From Paramarasmius palmivorus (lineage: Eukaryota; Basidiomycota; Agaricomycetes; Agaricales; Marasmiaceae), in contig JAYKXP010000020.1 of NCBI GenBank assembly GCA_037176845.1, positions 372,001 to 436,000 of the forward strand: DNA of 64,000 nt. Reading direction: 5' to 3'. Both the position numbers and the translations under genes were made by a program. The notes below the pieces were generated by a model that was not told the DNA's origin, did no database searches, and saw nothing but the letters and a program-made list of their open reading frames with translations. Below, in pieces: positions 1 to 11,515 of the stretch (its first letter is position 1; each line of letters begins with the position of its first letter).

Positions 1-936
1 GAACTTGTACGGAAGTTAGAGGATATGACTTTCGATGGCCTCCAGGAACCAGTTGAACGTTCTAAAAGGGACCAGTCGGACAACGACCAGACATCTAATT
101 GGATAGTTGGTGTCTATCCCGGACCCACTCGCAAAGAACCTTATGTTGCCATTTACACCTTCGAAATCCTCAGGTTGGCACAGGATCGGTTTGCCTCCGA
201 GTGGGACCAGCGTGTTTGGGGATTATTCGACGCACTCCGCCAGAATCCTTACACTCGCGCACCAGCAGGACGCATACTCGAGAACAGGCTCCATGAAGCA
301 TTGGCAGAAGGCGGGACGTGGAAGGGAACAGAGATGACTGCTAGATCTGGGGGTCCGAAGGGTAACAAGAACACCTACTTTACTGACAATGTTTTCGGTC
401 AGCGTCACGTGTGGCTGTCCCTCGGTCCGGGTGCAGAGATCAGTACCACAGAACCACCCAAGGTCGGACGGACAGCTCTCACTGTTCATCGCTTCCGATC
501 TGGTGAGCTTGACGGGACCCTTACCACAGGATACTACTGCCCTTTCTCTCAAACCTATCCGACATTTGGCTCGTCTGTTCTCGATGTCGAACGGGAAACG
601 GTGGTAATCATCGATTATACCATGCTCATGGAGCATGATGTCAAGGCAAAGGGATTGCAATTCCTGGTAGAGAACTGGCAGAAATCTGGGTATCGCATTT
701 GCTATGTCATTATCACTGACGACCGTGACGAGACCAAGACTGTTGATATACCGATTTTGAAAACCTACGAACACGTTATCAGGGAAAAGGTTCATATTTG
801 CATGTCGAAAAAGGATCTGTTCCCGGTGAGTTCAATCTTTACCATTTTCCCATGTCGAGACTGACTCGATATACAGAACGCACCAGCAGATGGTTCTTCT
901 AGCCTGCGTGTGTGGGGTTATAAGCCGAGTAAATGA
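1..936 (+). CDS. Crinkler-like protein, C-terminal part (CRN1, 5' partial)
   Basis: The window begins inside this gene: frame 1 is open from base 1. An intron at 826-876 (GTGAGT..ACAG) leads to a 20-codon last exon ending in TGA at 934-936. The protein is the paralogue of the gene at 9332-11172: both share the segment GIYPGPTR/GVYPGPTR, an LDVER block followed by hydrophobic strands, ICMSKKDLFP, and the same last residues LRVWGYKPSK. In the second copy this region follows a P-loop NTPase domain, so the part seen here is the downstream nuclease-like (PD-(D/E)XK-related) module known from Crinkler/RHS-type proteins of fungi. The NTPase half lies outside the window. In that family the NTPase plus nuclease pair is thought to act on nucleic acid in a host or competitor cell; here that is inference. 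Confidence 0.7.
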
Positions 937-1801
937 TCTTTGGAGTGATCATTAGCTTTCAATGTAACAAATGTGAGTGAATATTAACCTGGCTATCCCA
1001 GCTTTACTTACACAAAAGATAGTCGTCCTGTAGTACTAGTGGAAATACAATCCCAACCAGGAATCATGCGCACGAGATACTTGGGCCTGATGAATCCGAA
1101 TCCCTCCCAACTTGAGTACAGTATACCATCGCACCTGCTCATGCACATTGCTGACTCTTAACTGTCTGTCAGTATCGGCCTTAACTCGCTCGGCGATCAC
1201 TACCAATTTGCATTGTAGCCGTAACCAGGTTCTCACCTGCTCTTACCGTATCAAGGACATCTTCAGCCTCAAGCCTCCTGTCGAGACAAGAACTCATCGG
1301 TGAAACGTAACAGCACCATTCGAAAATAGAACGGTAGCTCATGGACGACTTCATGGTGGTCGTCATTGACATTTGTTGATTCTCACAGATTCTCACTGGT
1401 GATCTTAACGCAATATTCAAATTATCTTCGGACCCCGGATGACGATTCCATTCGATAACAGCGTTCTCCGAAGGCTTGCCACAGTGTCTCATCAGATCTC
1501 ATCCTACTTAAGAGCGCACCAAACTCAGCTCTTGTAAAATAAGCTACAAGGTATGTGCTAGGTTCTTCAGACCGAATAGTCAGTTCATACTGCTCTTCAG
1601 GCTTCAGGATTGAATATGATTGACTCGAGCGCGAACGCGCTCAGGAACCGGCGTAACGTATGTATGATGCAAAGTTTCATAAATTACCCCACAAGCTGAA
1701 TCACACGTTAAATCATTTCAGCAAACCGCATGGACGGATTCCCAAGATAAATACTCCCAGCCCTTCTCTTTCTGACCTTGACTTATACCCAATCATCCAC
1801 C
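937..1801. other. intergenic, no gene recognised
   Basis: Only short open frames without recognisable content. Bases 937-985 resemble the sequence downstream of the paralogue CRN2 and a short piece at about 5206-5245, so the CRN 3' flank is part of the duplicated block. Confidence 0.4.
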
Positions 1802-4314
1802 ATGTTATTGGGGAACATGCGTGTTTTGTTCGCGTCACTCCTTTTTTTAACTACTCCGCTCGTCCTTGCTCAACTTCCTCAATGCTCGGGAACCGACGAT
1901 GCAGAGTACGACTACGTGGTCGTAGGTGCGGGTGCCGGCGGTGGACCTGTTGCTGCTAGATTGGCAGAGAATGGATATTCTGGTGAGCAGATCCTTCGCT
2001 TCACACATTGTGGTTGTTAACACGCCCTCTAGTGCTTGTCCTGGATGCGGGACACGACGTGCATAACTTGAACAGCACGATTCCCCTCTATTTCATACGT
2101 GCAACGGAAGGTGAGATTCATTAATTGTCCCGTAATGCGTTCCCGAGAGTCCCTGATTTTGTCCTTCTCAGATCCACAACTAGACTTGAGTTATACTCTG
2201 AACGAATACCCGCCCGATTTTCCGGTGAAGAAGGACAACCAATGGTACCCGAGATCGCGCGGGCTCGGCGGAAGCACCGTAAGTTTGGCAGGTTCGTCTG
2301 CGCCCGACCGGGGTCACAATCACCTCTCAGCTTCACAACGCGATGGTCAATGTTATTGCTGCCACACGTCCTGTGAGTTCCCATGCACCATCTCTGGATC
2401 AGGGCTAATGTTTCTGAAGGATTTCGACGGGCTCGCATCCATGTTCAACGACCCAACCTGGTCAAGAGACAGCATGCAAGAAATATACAAGCGTATCGAG
2501 CATAATCTGGTCTTAGGTCTCCCGCTTCCTCTCGAGCATGGCTTTAAAGGGTGGCTCAAAGTGAGCCTCAACCCGCTGCTTGATGCGCTTAACCCCAAGT
2601 ACTTGGGTACGTACATTCCATGTGCATGAACCTCGGATTTCACAGACCTTCATTCACCTTATCACTCAGATGCTCAAATACTTGCTCTCGCTGCTGGTCT
2701 AATTGCCGAAGCACCACCAATCGTCGATCTGAATTCCCGAGTCGGCGATAATGCCGTCGGGGGCACCCTCGTGACTTACACGATTGACGAGAACCACAAC
2801 CGTTCAAGCGTTCGAGAGAGGCTGCTGGATGTGCATGACGGGAATCCCGGCAAGCTCACTTTCCAACTTGACACGTTAGTGACAAGGGTTCTGTTGTGTA
2901 ACAACACGGAAGGTGTGCCTACTGCGTATGGTGTAGAATACGCACCGAATGCGGCTCTCCCCGTGGCCCTGAACTTCAATGGTAAATCCGACCTGCAGAC
3001 AAAGACTGTAAAGGCGAAGAGAGAGGTGATAGTCAGTGCTGGAGTATTCCAGAGCCCACAATTGGTGAGTGGTATCGCTTTCTCCGAAGCATTGCTAATC
3101 GTCGTACCGTAGCTCATGGTGTGTTGTAAACGGGAGGTCTCCAAGAACCTGGCTAAGTCTCTCGCTCCAGCTTTCCGGTATAGGCGACAGCACCCACCTT
3201 CAAGAACATGGTATCGACACCATTGTAAATTCCCCCGGAATTGGCCAAAACCTTCAAGGTTTTTTTACTAAACCAGACCTGTCTTGTGTGACAAAGCATT
3301 AACTCGGGATGTGTACAGATCACGACGAGATTGCGGTCATCTGGAAGATGAAGCAAAACTTTTCGTTGCTTGATGGCTGTACTTTTGGCTCGGATCCCGA
3401 ACAAGATCCCTGTCTCAAGGCCTGGAGAGACGAAGGCAGAGCAAACATCTACTCCTTTGGACCAGCATTCCAAACCTTCACCTATAAATCGGATCCCGGA
3501 TATCAAGATCCCGACATATTGACGTATATCGTCCCAGGATATTTTGAGGGTTTCGTACGAGGTTTGCATTCTATTGGCTGAGCTTGATGGACATACTGAC
3601 GTATAGCAAGGATTCCCGGAGCTGGGAACCTCCCCTTCAAATAGGAACGCCGTTACAGCTATCAACCTCAAAGTCAGGCCATCCTCCAGGGGATCTGTGC
3701 GCCTCACTGGCTCGCACCCTCAAGACCTTCTTTCTATCGACAAGATGCATTTTCAGAATGAGCGCGGCCCCCAGGACGTTAGAGACTTGAGGGAGGCGGT
3801 CAAGAGGTCACGAAAGATCATGAACAATCTATTGACCAAGCCGTTCATCAAAGAGGAAGTGTTCCGGGCGAACAAACGCAAAGCGATGAGGCTATTGAGC
3901 AGCATGTTTACGAGAACATTTTTGGTAAGCCGAATGCTGCCAGTGCTTGAGCGCCAGTGGAACGTCTCAAACCTATTGTTTTTAAACAGGTCACCATGCA
4001 TGTTGTACGAATCCCATGGGTGTTGATGGAGGTGTGTTGTTGTCACATATGGGTGCCTCGTTCTTCCATCGCTTAATCCTTCGTGTAGATGTCAATGCCG
4101 TTTTAGATGGGGACTTCAAGGTTCGCGGAGTGAATAACCTGAGAGTAGTAGACGCTAGCAGTTGGCCAACTGTTCCCGGGTATTTTGTAACAACACCTAT
4201 CTACATGGTGAGTTTCTGCCAAGTGTTCATTCGGGATTCAAAATCTGAAGACGTGAATGAAACCTTTAGATGTCAGAAAGAGCTGCGGACGTCATAATGA
4301 AGGACGCTAATTAG
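1802..4314 (+). CDS. GMC oxidoreductase, aryl-alcohol-oxidase type, with probable 1-nt frameshift
   Basis: A secreted FAD-dependent glucose-methanol-choline oxidoreductase; relatives oxidise aryl or other alcohols and make H2O2 for lignocellulose attack. The ATG at 1802 sits in CCACCATG and opens a signal peptide ending near LVLAQ. The FAD dinucleotide motif VVVGAGAGGGPVAARLAENG follows, then SRGLGGST, VSAGVFQSPQL, RGSVRLTGSHPQDLL and the C-terminal HHACCTNPMG, where the active-site His lies, and VVDASSWPTVPGYFVTTPIYM. Introns include 3562-3610, about 3924-3990 and 4206-4269. The frame that carries KEEVF ends in a different frame from PGEQTQSDE at 3862-3866: one C seems to be missing from a C run. 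No convincing intron explains the shift, so this copy may be dead, or the base may be an assembly error. The last exon is MSERAADVIMKDAN. Confidence 0.85.
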
Positions 4315-4801
4315 AGCGCGTTCTAGCTAGACTTCACTTGCATTCCCAGTTGTTTCAATTGTACTATTTGATCACGAACACTGCACGTTGTCGGACTCGT
4401 TCACCAAGAATTGTCACAAGCTTGCTACCCAAGTGTGCTCTCGACTATTAGAGTTGTCATCTTTTCGCATCCTCCTCTCCATTTCCGACACATTGACATT
4501 GCCTACCTTCCTTTCATAATTAAGCGGTGGTCTTATTAGTATCCTGGTCCATCAACGTGCGAATAAGAGTTTGAGTTCGAGGACTCGTTAAAAATGGACA
4601 AGATACAAGATACCTTTCATCGGAACCCCGGGCCACAAGTTGCCCGAATCCCAGTATGAGATCTAGATATCCTGCGTTCATTGTCAACGCACCACAACAC
4701 CCGAAAAAGGGTCACTGGCGAGGTGAACGTGTAGAGCTTCCGAGTCACCTTTATCTGGCGTCTGGCGTCTAAATACGTAACCTGCCAGTGATGTTCTGAA
4801 T
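4315..4801. other. intergenic, no gene recognised
   Basis: 3' flank of the GMC gene; no coding signal or repeat recognised before the methyltransferase relic. Confidence 0.4.
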
Positions 4802-5235
4802 AACCACAGCCATATTCCTCGCACTTCCTTTCGTCTGATCAGTCACCTGTATCAACTCCACTTTCCACTTACCCCTAACCCCTTCACCACCTCCTTCTTC
4901 AACCCACCTCACCCGATTTTACAAATCAACACTCTCAACCACAGGTCCTAATCTACACCTCCACATATGCAGTTCCTCAATTTCTCGCTTTTTCCTCATC
5001 CCACTCACCACTCCCAAGCGATACACCGAGTTTCCTAGATGCAGAATCTAAAAACGCGTCTTTACCGAGGCGGTAGTGTAGCGGGGAGTTACCCAACTCA
5101 TCCGCGGCCGATGTTTGGGCCCAGGAGAAAGCAGGGGAGGCGATGGTGTTGGAGACGAGGTTCTGTCTCGCAGGAGATCGGGATTCAGATGGGGGTATGA
5201 AGGCATTTGGAGTAGTCATTAATTTTCAATGTAAC
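4802..5235 (-). pseudogene. relic of METTL25-like methyltransferase C-terminus
   Basis: On the minus strand this stretch reads like the last third of the intact methyltransferase at 7773-9167. Shared pieces include PPSESRS, ARQNL(V/I)SNTIASPAFSW, DELGNSPLHYRLGK and GEWDEEKAR. The nucleotide match continues past the ORF into the region encoding the C-terminal end of the intact gene (both contain CAACTCCACTTTCCACT). There is no N-terminal part and no methyltransferase motif, and the frame is broken by indels. At its upstream (right) edge it joins sequence resembling the 3' flank of the Crinkler-like genes. It is a decayed partial duplicate, not a gene. Confidence 0.85.
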
Positions 5236-5861
5236 GTATGTGAGTCCATTCACCACCACCTCCTTTTCTTTCTTCACCTGCTTCACGCCAACACCAACAC
5301 AAGCCGCACCCACGCCGCAAGTTGCAACACCTCAACGTCAACCGTGACCCACCGATCCCGATTCCGTACTAAAACCACACTCTCAACCCGGACAGGTCTT
5401 CATTCTCCCACCGATCCCAGGCCTCTGAAACGTATACCTGACCTTTTCGCAGTTGATCAGCTGTTCGCCTCGCGTATCTGTATTGCTTCTTCAAGTTCCT
5501 CATGTATCCCTGTCGCCCTCGTCACGTCTTACATACGGACCATTGCATCGACACGCTTTTGGGTGTAGCATTCATTCGGACTTGCGTATAAATACTGTAC
5601 AGGAGTCGGTCAGCTTTCTCCAGCTTGACCTCTTGTAGGCTTCTCTCGTATCATTCTTGACATCTAATCCACTCTCGAACTCAACGTCACTCAATCTTGT
5701 GTGTACTTGAGCCTCAGTAATTATTTAATTCAGGAACCGAAATTCGAAGCTTCACGCTTCAATACTCAGTACTCAGTACTCAGTACTCAGTCTCTGACGT
5801 AGGGGTTTTGACGTTAAGAACTTGTAACATTGGCTCATCATTATGCCAGGCCTTTGCTACC
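5236..5861. other. intergenic; 5' region of membrane-protein gene
   Basis: C/A-rich sequence without a convincing gene; contains the heptamer repeat at 5763-5790 just upstream of the next gene. Confidence 0.4.
5763..5790 (+). repeat. heptamer tandem repeat (TACTCAG)4
   Basis: Four perfect copies of TACTCAG in tandem, about 70 bp upstream of the ATG of the membrane-protein gene. A short minisatellite, possibly in its 5' UTR or promoter. Confidence 0.9.
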
Positions 5862-6992
5862 ATGGACGTCTGTAAAATCCCTTCCAATTCAGACATTGCA
5901 GGCCTCGGAGTACGAATAGCAACGTACATGCAGGCCTGTACCGCCTTCATCATACCATTCCTCGTAATGCACACTGCGGAAACCAGACCGACTCGGACTA
6001 CCGAAGACGAACAAGCGGACCACGTATCATCGTCATCCTCGTCACTATTCCTTCAAGTCGGCAAATTCAAATCCACCGAGGGGCTCCGTGACGGGCTGTT
6101 CGTGGCATCCACCTCTGTCTTAATATCCGCTATCGTGCTGGCGTTAAGCACAGAGGGCTTGACGGTCTATCATGGTTTAGTAACACTGAACCTTGCCCAG
6201 CTGAACGGCCTCAGCTCCTTGATGATACGGCTCCTATTGCTAGACTACTCGAACTTGAAGAACACCCTGTGGAACACCTGGGTGATCGATCTAGCGCCTC
6301 GTGTTGGTACCTCGCTCCCAGGACCGAGGGATTCCTTTAAGCTTTTAGTAGATATAATGTCAGTGATAGTCAAATCTTTTGCTCGACTCCAATTCGAATT
6401 AACAATGGCCAGAGAAGCCGGTCTTCATTTCGCCATTCACACAAGCTTGGCTGGCGGCTTCGGACTATGGTTCTGGTCGGAACAAAGTCGGTTTGAGCGC
6501 TATGCTGGAGAATCAGAGTGTGTCGCCCAGACGATGTACTGGTTCTTCGTACCTCTACACAGTCATAACAAGCACATCCGCCGGTTTTTCCTTGTGCATA
6601 ACTCTCTACTCGTATTCCCTTTCACCGCACCTTTGGCACTCCTGCTGTTGAGCCTCGTTACCTCCCCGATATCCTTCCTTCTTCTACTCGTGATCATTTT
6701 GAAGAACCCCAATTCCATCGCAGGGACTGTATCACTCATGGTACTATATAGTTTCCCTATGGTGTTTTACATCTATTCCACCGAGCAGACTGTTCGGTTA
6801 AACGTACTGGAAGACAGAGACGAAGGAAACTGGAGTTATGGGCAGACGCTGGCTTTGGTCACCGCGTCGATGTCGGTAATAATGGTGGGATCGGACATTG
6901 AGAAGCTACTTGCCGAGAAATATCCCGGCTTCAGGCGCTGGATCAAGCGTCTCTACGAGGGAAGTATGCAGCGTATTCGAAACAATCCGTAG
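5862..6992 (+). CDS. fungal multi-pass membrane protein, function unknown
   Basis: A single exon of about 376 codons. I chose the ATG at 5862 because it lies in CTACCATGG; an in-frame upstream ATG exists. The N-terminus MDVCKIPSNSDIAGLGVRI is of a kind seen in uncharacterised Agaricomycete membrane proteins. Hydrophobic segments are visible at IATYMQACTAFIIPFLV, FVASTSVLISAIVLAL, NGLSSLMIRLLLL, LAGGFGLWFW, PFTAPLALLLLSLV followed by FLLLLVIIL, SLMVLYSFPMVFYIY and TLALVTASMSVIMVG, giving about seven or eight membrane spans. The C-terminus is basic and probably cytoplasmic (KYPGFRRWIKRLYEG). No enzyme or transporter motif is recognised. Confidence 0.75.
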   Translation: MDVCKIPSNSDIAGLGVRIATYMQACTAFIIPFLVMHTAETRPTRTTEDEQADHVSSSSSSLFLQVGKFKSTEGLRDGLFVASTSVLISAIVLALSTEGLTVYHGLVTLNLAQLNGLSSLMIRLLLLDYSNLKNTLWNTWVIDLAPRVGTSLPGPRDSFKLLVDIMSVIVKSFARLQFELTMAREAGLHFAIHTSLAGGFGLWFWSEQSRFERYAGESECVAQTMYWFFVPLHSHNKHIRRFFLVHNSLLVFPFTAPLALLLLSLVTSPISFLLLLVIILKNPNSIAGTVSLMVLYSFPMVFYIYSTEQTVRLNVLEDRDEGNWSYGQTLALVTASMSVIMVGSDIEKLLAEKYPGFRRWIKRLYEGSMQRIRNNP

Positions 6993-7772
6993 TGTACATT
7001 ATGTATATGCATGAAACGCACATCCCACACTGTCATTATACCACAGAACTCGTGAACTCTTGGAATTTTATAACGGATTCTCAAAAAACGCGAAATATTC
7101 GGAACCCGAGTCCACCTACTTACCAGCTGCAGATGTTTTCCATTCAACCAACTGTCACTGCTCCTGAGATGAGGAAGGGTGCGTACGTGCGTACTAATCT
7201 ATAGCTAGTCGTGGTTGATAAGCGTGCAAAGAAGGAGGATTTCGTGGTTTCTTGTCAAATGTTTACCGCCACCGGGTCTGATTAATGATTAATGAAATTA
7301 ATGAAACTTCAGAGACCAACATCTGGAATCCGTCAGGCAATCTTCCCTCCGACGTCAAGGCTCAAGGTTTTTTTTTTTGCGCAAGGACAAGATAGTGGGT
7401 CAAGGTGCGTGGTCGTTTCTCTTCTTCGTGTTCCTCGACAATTCAAGAACACCAACTGCCGCACGCATATTGGGATCCGAAGCACCAGTCTCCACTCGTA
7501 GTTGGCGTATACTTGTTGATAGTTAAAGAACTCGAATGAAAATAGAGCAAGAAACGACGACGACGACGATACCCTATATTGAGAAGATTTCATTGGCTTG
7601 CATGCATTGTCATTTTGGGTACCCGCTTGCTCGTAGACCGGGGCTATTTTGACTACCCGAGCTATATATCGCTACATAGTGAGGTATCAAGCTTCAAGCT
7701 TCAAGTTCCAGATGAAAGTGATTCGTGAAAACGATATCGATACTATTTCAGAGTCGCGTCTACTTCCTCTAC
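6993..7772. other. intergenic, no gene recognised
   Basis: Region between the 3' ends of convergent genes; AT-rich, no recognisable gene. Confidence 0.4.
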
Positions 7773-9167
7773 TCAACCCGGCAGCGGTAACAAAACAACA
7801 GCCATATTCCTCGCACTCCCCTTCGCCTGATCAAACACCGGTACCAACTCCACTTTCCACTCACCACCTCCTTCTCCACGTAAAGCATCCTCAACCCACC
7901 GAACTCGATCGCCCAAAACAGCACTCTCAACCACAGGTCCTAATCTACACCTCCACATATGCAACTCCTCAACCTTTCTCGCCTTCTCCTCGTCCCACTC
8001 CCCTTTGAGAGACACCCCTAGCCCCAATTTCATCGACGCGCCTTCTAAAAACGCCTCCCACGACTCATAAGCGCTACGGGGGAGTTTACCGAGTCGGTAA
8101 TGTAATGGTGAGTTACCCAGTTCGTCTGGGTGTGTTTGCGCGCCCCAAGAGAAAGCAGGAGAGGCGATTGTGTTGGAGATCAGGTTTTGTCTCGCCGGCG
8201 GCGCTGATCTGGACTCAGATGGTGGGACGAAGACGTGTGCCCGAGAAGAAGAAGGAGAAGGAAGAGAGGTGGGAGGTAGAAGTGAGGTGAGAAGTGCGCG
8301 GTATACGACTTTCCGCACACTCAGGTCGTTTGGTGTTTGGTTTTCGGGGACTTGAGCAGCGAGGTGATACGCCGACGGGGGTAGTGGGTTTGGTAGTAGT
8401 GCTTCGTTGGAAGAGAATGTAGAAGAAGAGAGCGGAAAATCCCCAGGTCGAAGGAGGTTGTAACAACAAGGGATTGTTAGGACGGCGTTGATGTACCATC
8501 TTCTTCTATAGCTACCTGTACTTTGATTGGAATTTGAAGTGAAAAACGCTCTAAACGTATCCACTGAAAGCGACCCGCACGCATGCAGCGCGACCAGCGT
8601 CACCGGTACGTCGTCGTCGTCGGGAGCGAAAGACGCAACCCACTCATCAACAGCGCGAACGAGCGTTTCTGGTGTGATATGTATCGTTTTATGCGTTACT
8701 GACGCATTATAAACGTTTCTTCCTGTATCTCCTCCTCTACCTGCTCCTTTGCCTTCTTTTCCTTCTTTACCTTTACCTGCGATAGCAGCATCGGTAAGAA
8801 ACCCATCCGAATCCAACGCCAAAACCTTTTTCGCAGGTAACACACGCGTTAAAAAGCCTTGGCCTGCGCCGATGTCGACGATATACGGCGTATCGATGCC
8901 TTGGGAGTGTAAGCTGAGGAGGTAGGCTTCGAGACGTGTGATTTCGTGGAGCTTTTTGGAGGGGATGCCATGTAGAGTCCGCGTTTGGGGGAGTGCGATT
9001 GGGATTGGAGTGCGATCGACGGAGTGTCGTGAGATGTGAGCTACGAGTTGGGTTTGAGTGGATTCGGATAAGAGTTCTGAGAGATGGGTGAGGTGTGTGT
9101 CGGTAGCTTGGTTTGGGTGTATGTTGAGGAGAAGTGAGATTGTTTCTCGGAGAGAGGAACAAGTCAT
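7773..9167 (-). CDS. METTL25/RRNAD1-like methyltransferase
   Basis: A 464-residue single-exon protein. The SAM-binding motif IVDIGAGQGFLTRVL lies at residues 96-110, with an acidic residue at the end of the next strand (VLALDSD, 115-121). VALHACGSLS (192-201) and PCCYNLL (233-239) follow, and SKKLHEI is at 70-76. This combination is that of the Methyltransf_32 family (METTL25 and RRNAD1 relatives), which is widespread in eukaryotes; its substrate is poorly defined. An insert rich in Gly, Lys and Glu (131-150) is probably a flexible loop. It is the intact source of the relics at 4802-5235 and 11516-11605. It lies 165 bp downstream of CRN2 on the same strand. The TCANNNNNACATG-type start context is unremarkable. 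Confidence 0.85.
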   Translation of the reverse strand: MTCSSLRETISLLLNIHPNQATDTHLTHLSELLSESTQTQLVAHISRHSVDRTPIPIALPQTRTLHGIPSKKLHEITRLEAYLLSLHSQGIDTPYIVDIGAGQGFLTRVLPAKKVLALDSDGFLTDAAIAGKGKEGKEGKGAGRGGDTGRNVYNASVTHKTIHITPETLVRAVDEWVASFAPDDDDVPVTLVALHACGSLSVDTFRAFFTSNSNQSTGSYRRRWYINAVLTIPCCYNLLRPGDFPLSSSTFSSNEALLPNPLPPSAYHLAAQVPENQTPNDLSVRKVVYRALLTSLLPPTSLPSPSSSRAHVFVPPSESRSAPPARQNLISNTIASPAFSWGAQTHPDELGNSPLHYRLGKLPRSAYESWEAFLEGASMKLGLGVSLKGEWDEEKARKVEELHMWRCRLGPVVESAVLGDRVRWVEDALRGEGGGEWKVELVPVFDQAKGSARNMAVVLLPLPG

Positions 9168-9331
9168 GTCCGCGCGTCAAAAAAATAAAACTTAAACACA
9201 ACGACTGCAACACTCGAGCTAATGGCACTGAGACGGACAATGGACATGGCGGTAGGAGGAACATGAGGATTATGGTAGACAAAGAATGTGACCTCGGTCG
9301 CAAAATACATGTACATTGCAATTGAAAACTA

Positions 9332-11172
9332 TCATTTACTCGGCTTGTACCCCCACACACGCAGGCTAGACTCGGAGGAACTACCTGCTGGTGCATTCTA
9401 TACATTGCATCAAGTCAGCGTCAGGTTCGAGGTGAATGAAATTTGGACTCACTGGGAACAAATCCTTCTTCGACATACAAATATGGATGATACGCTCATA
9501 GCCGCTTTTCGAAATAGTCTCGGGGTCGTCGTCGGTGGTGATGAGCACATAATAAACACGATATCCAGCTTGAATTCGAAGTTGCTGCCATCTCTCTTCG
9601 AATTCAAGATCCGTTTTCTTGACATCTTGCCTCGTGGACTGGATGACTACCATCGTTTTTCGTTCGACATCGAGAACAAACGAGTCTTGTGTTTGGGATC
9701 CGCGGTAGTATCCTGTAGTAAGATCCTCCTCCTCGCCAGATCGGAAACGACGAACATCGAGAGCTGCTTCAGAGGCCCGGGGTTCTGAGGTGCTGATCTC
9801 TGCACCAGGACCTAGGGACAACCACACCTGACGCCGACTGTTCTCACCCCCCATTGCCAACTCTACTCCCCGCCACCTCCCGCCTCCCGCCAACACCTCA
9901 TGTATCCTATCCTCAAGTATCCTTCCCGCTACCGCACGAGTATCATCGTCCCTACGAAAAGCATCGAATAACCCCCAAACACCCCGATCCCATTCAGCCC
10001 CGAACCGTTGTTGTACCATCCTGAGAATCTCGGACGTGTGGATGAAAACGTAGGGATCGTCGCGTGTGGGGCCGGGGTAGATACCAACTATCCGGTTGTT
10101 GGGGTCTGGAAGTTGAACGAGTTCCCGAAATCCATCCAACGTCATAGCCCGTAACGTCGTTTGAAGCTCCTGCCGATACGTGTTTATTTTCTGGGCATAC
10201 TTGAAGACATGGCGTGCGCATGTACCGAAGAGTTCGGTGAACCGCTCGTCGTCGATGGGGATCGCCTCCTCTTGGTATGGGTTCCTGGTGACTCGTTCAA
10301 CCGGGGTTGGCAAATTGAAACAGAATGACATACATACATGGTAACGACTTCTCGTACGGAAGTGGGTTTCATGTTCCACTTGTAATCTGTATTGACAAGT
10401 TTGTCTGCCCATTTGAATCGAGAGCCCGGGGAAGAGGTGGCAGCCACAACGATTCGACAGTTAGACTCCTGGACTTCCCGAGGTGGGTTGATTACATCCG
10501 AATCGGGGTTGGAATCAAACAAGTACCAGATATCTTGAGGGATTTGCGTTGATAGGTCCGTAGTACTTAGGTGCTGTACACCGTCTTGAGACCAGAAAGA
10601 GACGTAGTTGTGGTTTGTTTGGAAGTAAGTGGGGAGGTTGAGGAGTAGGCGTTCGATGAGGACGAAGTAGAGCCAGAGTGTTTTGCCTAGGTTGGAGGTC
10701 ATGAACTCGGGTGACAAATTGAGAAAACTTGAACGCACTCACCGATACCGGAAGATCCTGTAACGAAGAATACCTGATGGCGGTTCTTGATTTCCTTTCC
10801 GATTTCCCAGTCTATAACAGGAATTTTATCTTCTGTTTCCTTCTTCTCCATCTTATCAATCAACATCCCCCACTCGGACTCCCTATCCTCCTTCGTATAC
10901 CTAGTATAAAACTGCCCCACACCATGAAAAAAGGATATCGCATCTTGCAAGGCTTGATAATACTCTCGTCGTATGATGATGTACTTTGGTTGGCCGGGGG
11001 TGAAGGTGAACATACATTTGAGCTTGATGGTCTGAGTCTCTTGTTGGCCATGGGTGTTTAGAACAGGGGTGTATAGTTTATCTCGGTCTTTTTGAGTCCA
11101 TGCGATGTCGAAGAGATTCTGCATGGCTGTTTCAGTGGTGGAGTTGGGCATGGTGGGCGCTTGCTGACTCAT
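9332..11172 (-). CDS. Crinkler-like P-loop NTPase plus nuclease-like protein (CRN2)
   Basis: Four exons: 10743-11172, 10338-10686, 9453-10284 and 9332-9397, with introns of 53-56 nt that keep the frame. The N-terminal part (LYTP.., FTFTPGQP, RREYYQALQDAISFFHGVG) precedes a Walker A motif GSSGIGKT split by intron 1, a Walker-B-like strand IWYLFDSN and RIVVAATSSPGSRFKWADKL. The C-terminal module holds YYRGSQTQDSFVLDVER and VVIQST, matching the D...Q variant of the restriction-endonuclease fold of Crinkler/RHS-type proteins. Known fungal and oomycete relatives combine these two domains and are seen as nucleic-acid-targeting effectors or conflict proteins. There is no signal peptide. The start is the first in-frame ATG at 11172. 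The last exon ends LRVWGYKPSK as in CRN1. All parts are open here, so this copy may be functional. Confidence 0.8.
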
Positions 11173-11515
11173 CACGCCAGTCGTTTGTTTTTTCAACGAG
11201 AGGCGCGGTATAAGTAGCTTGGACACTTGCCGGCGCTGCCAGTGAAAACCTATTTTATGTATTCCTCGAATGGCACTCTTTTTCGTCGGTTACGCCTCCT
11301 CGTCATATCATCCCAAGACAGTAATGGCTGTGGTTTCAACTTTCATCAGACACTTTAAAATTTAGGAATTCGCGAATTGAAATACTGGGATTTGAAGTCT
11401 TGTTCATAGTACGTCGCGCAAAGGACACTGTAAACTTGAAAGTAGTAGACACTAGAATGCGATTGAGATAGACACAGAATCGAGCACTACGGAATTTGGA
11501 ATACGGGCCTCATCA

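Noticed and set aside
1036..1492. Minus-strand open frames of 66 and 103 codons
   Set aside because: No family features, no splice structure; likely chance in the GMC upstream region.
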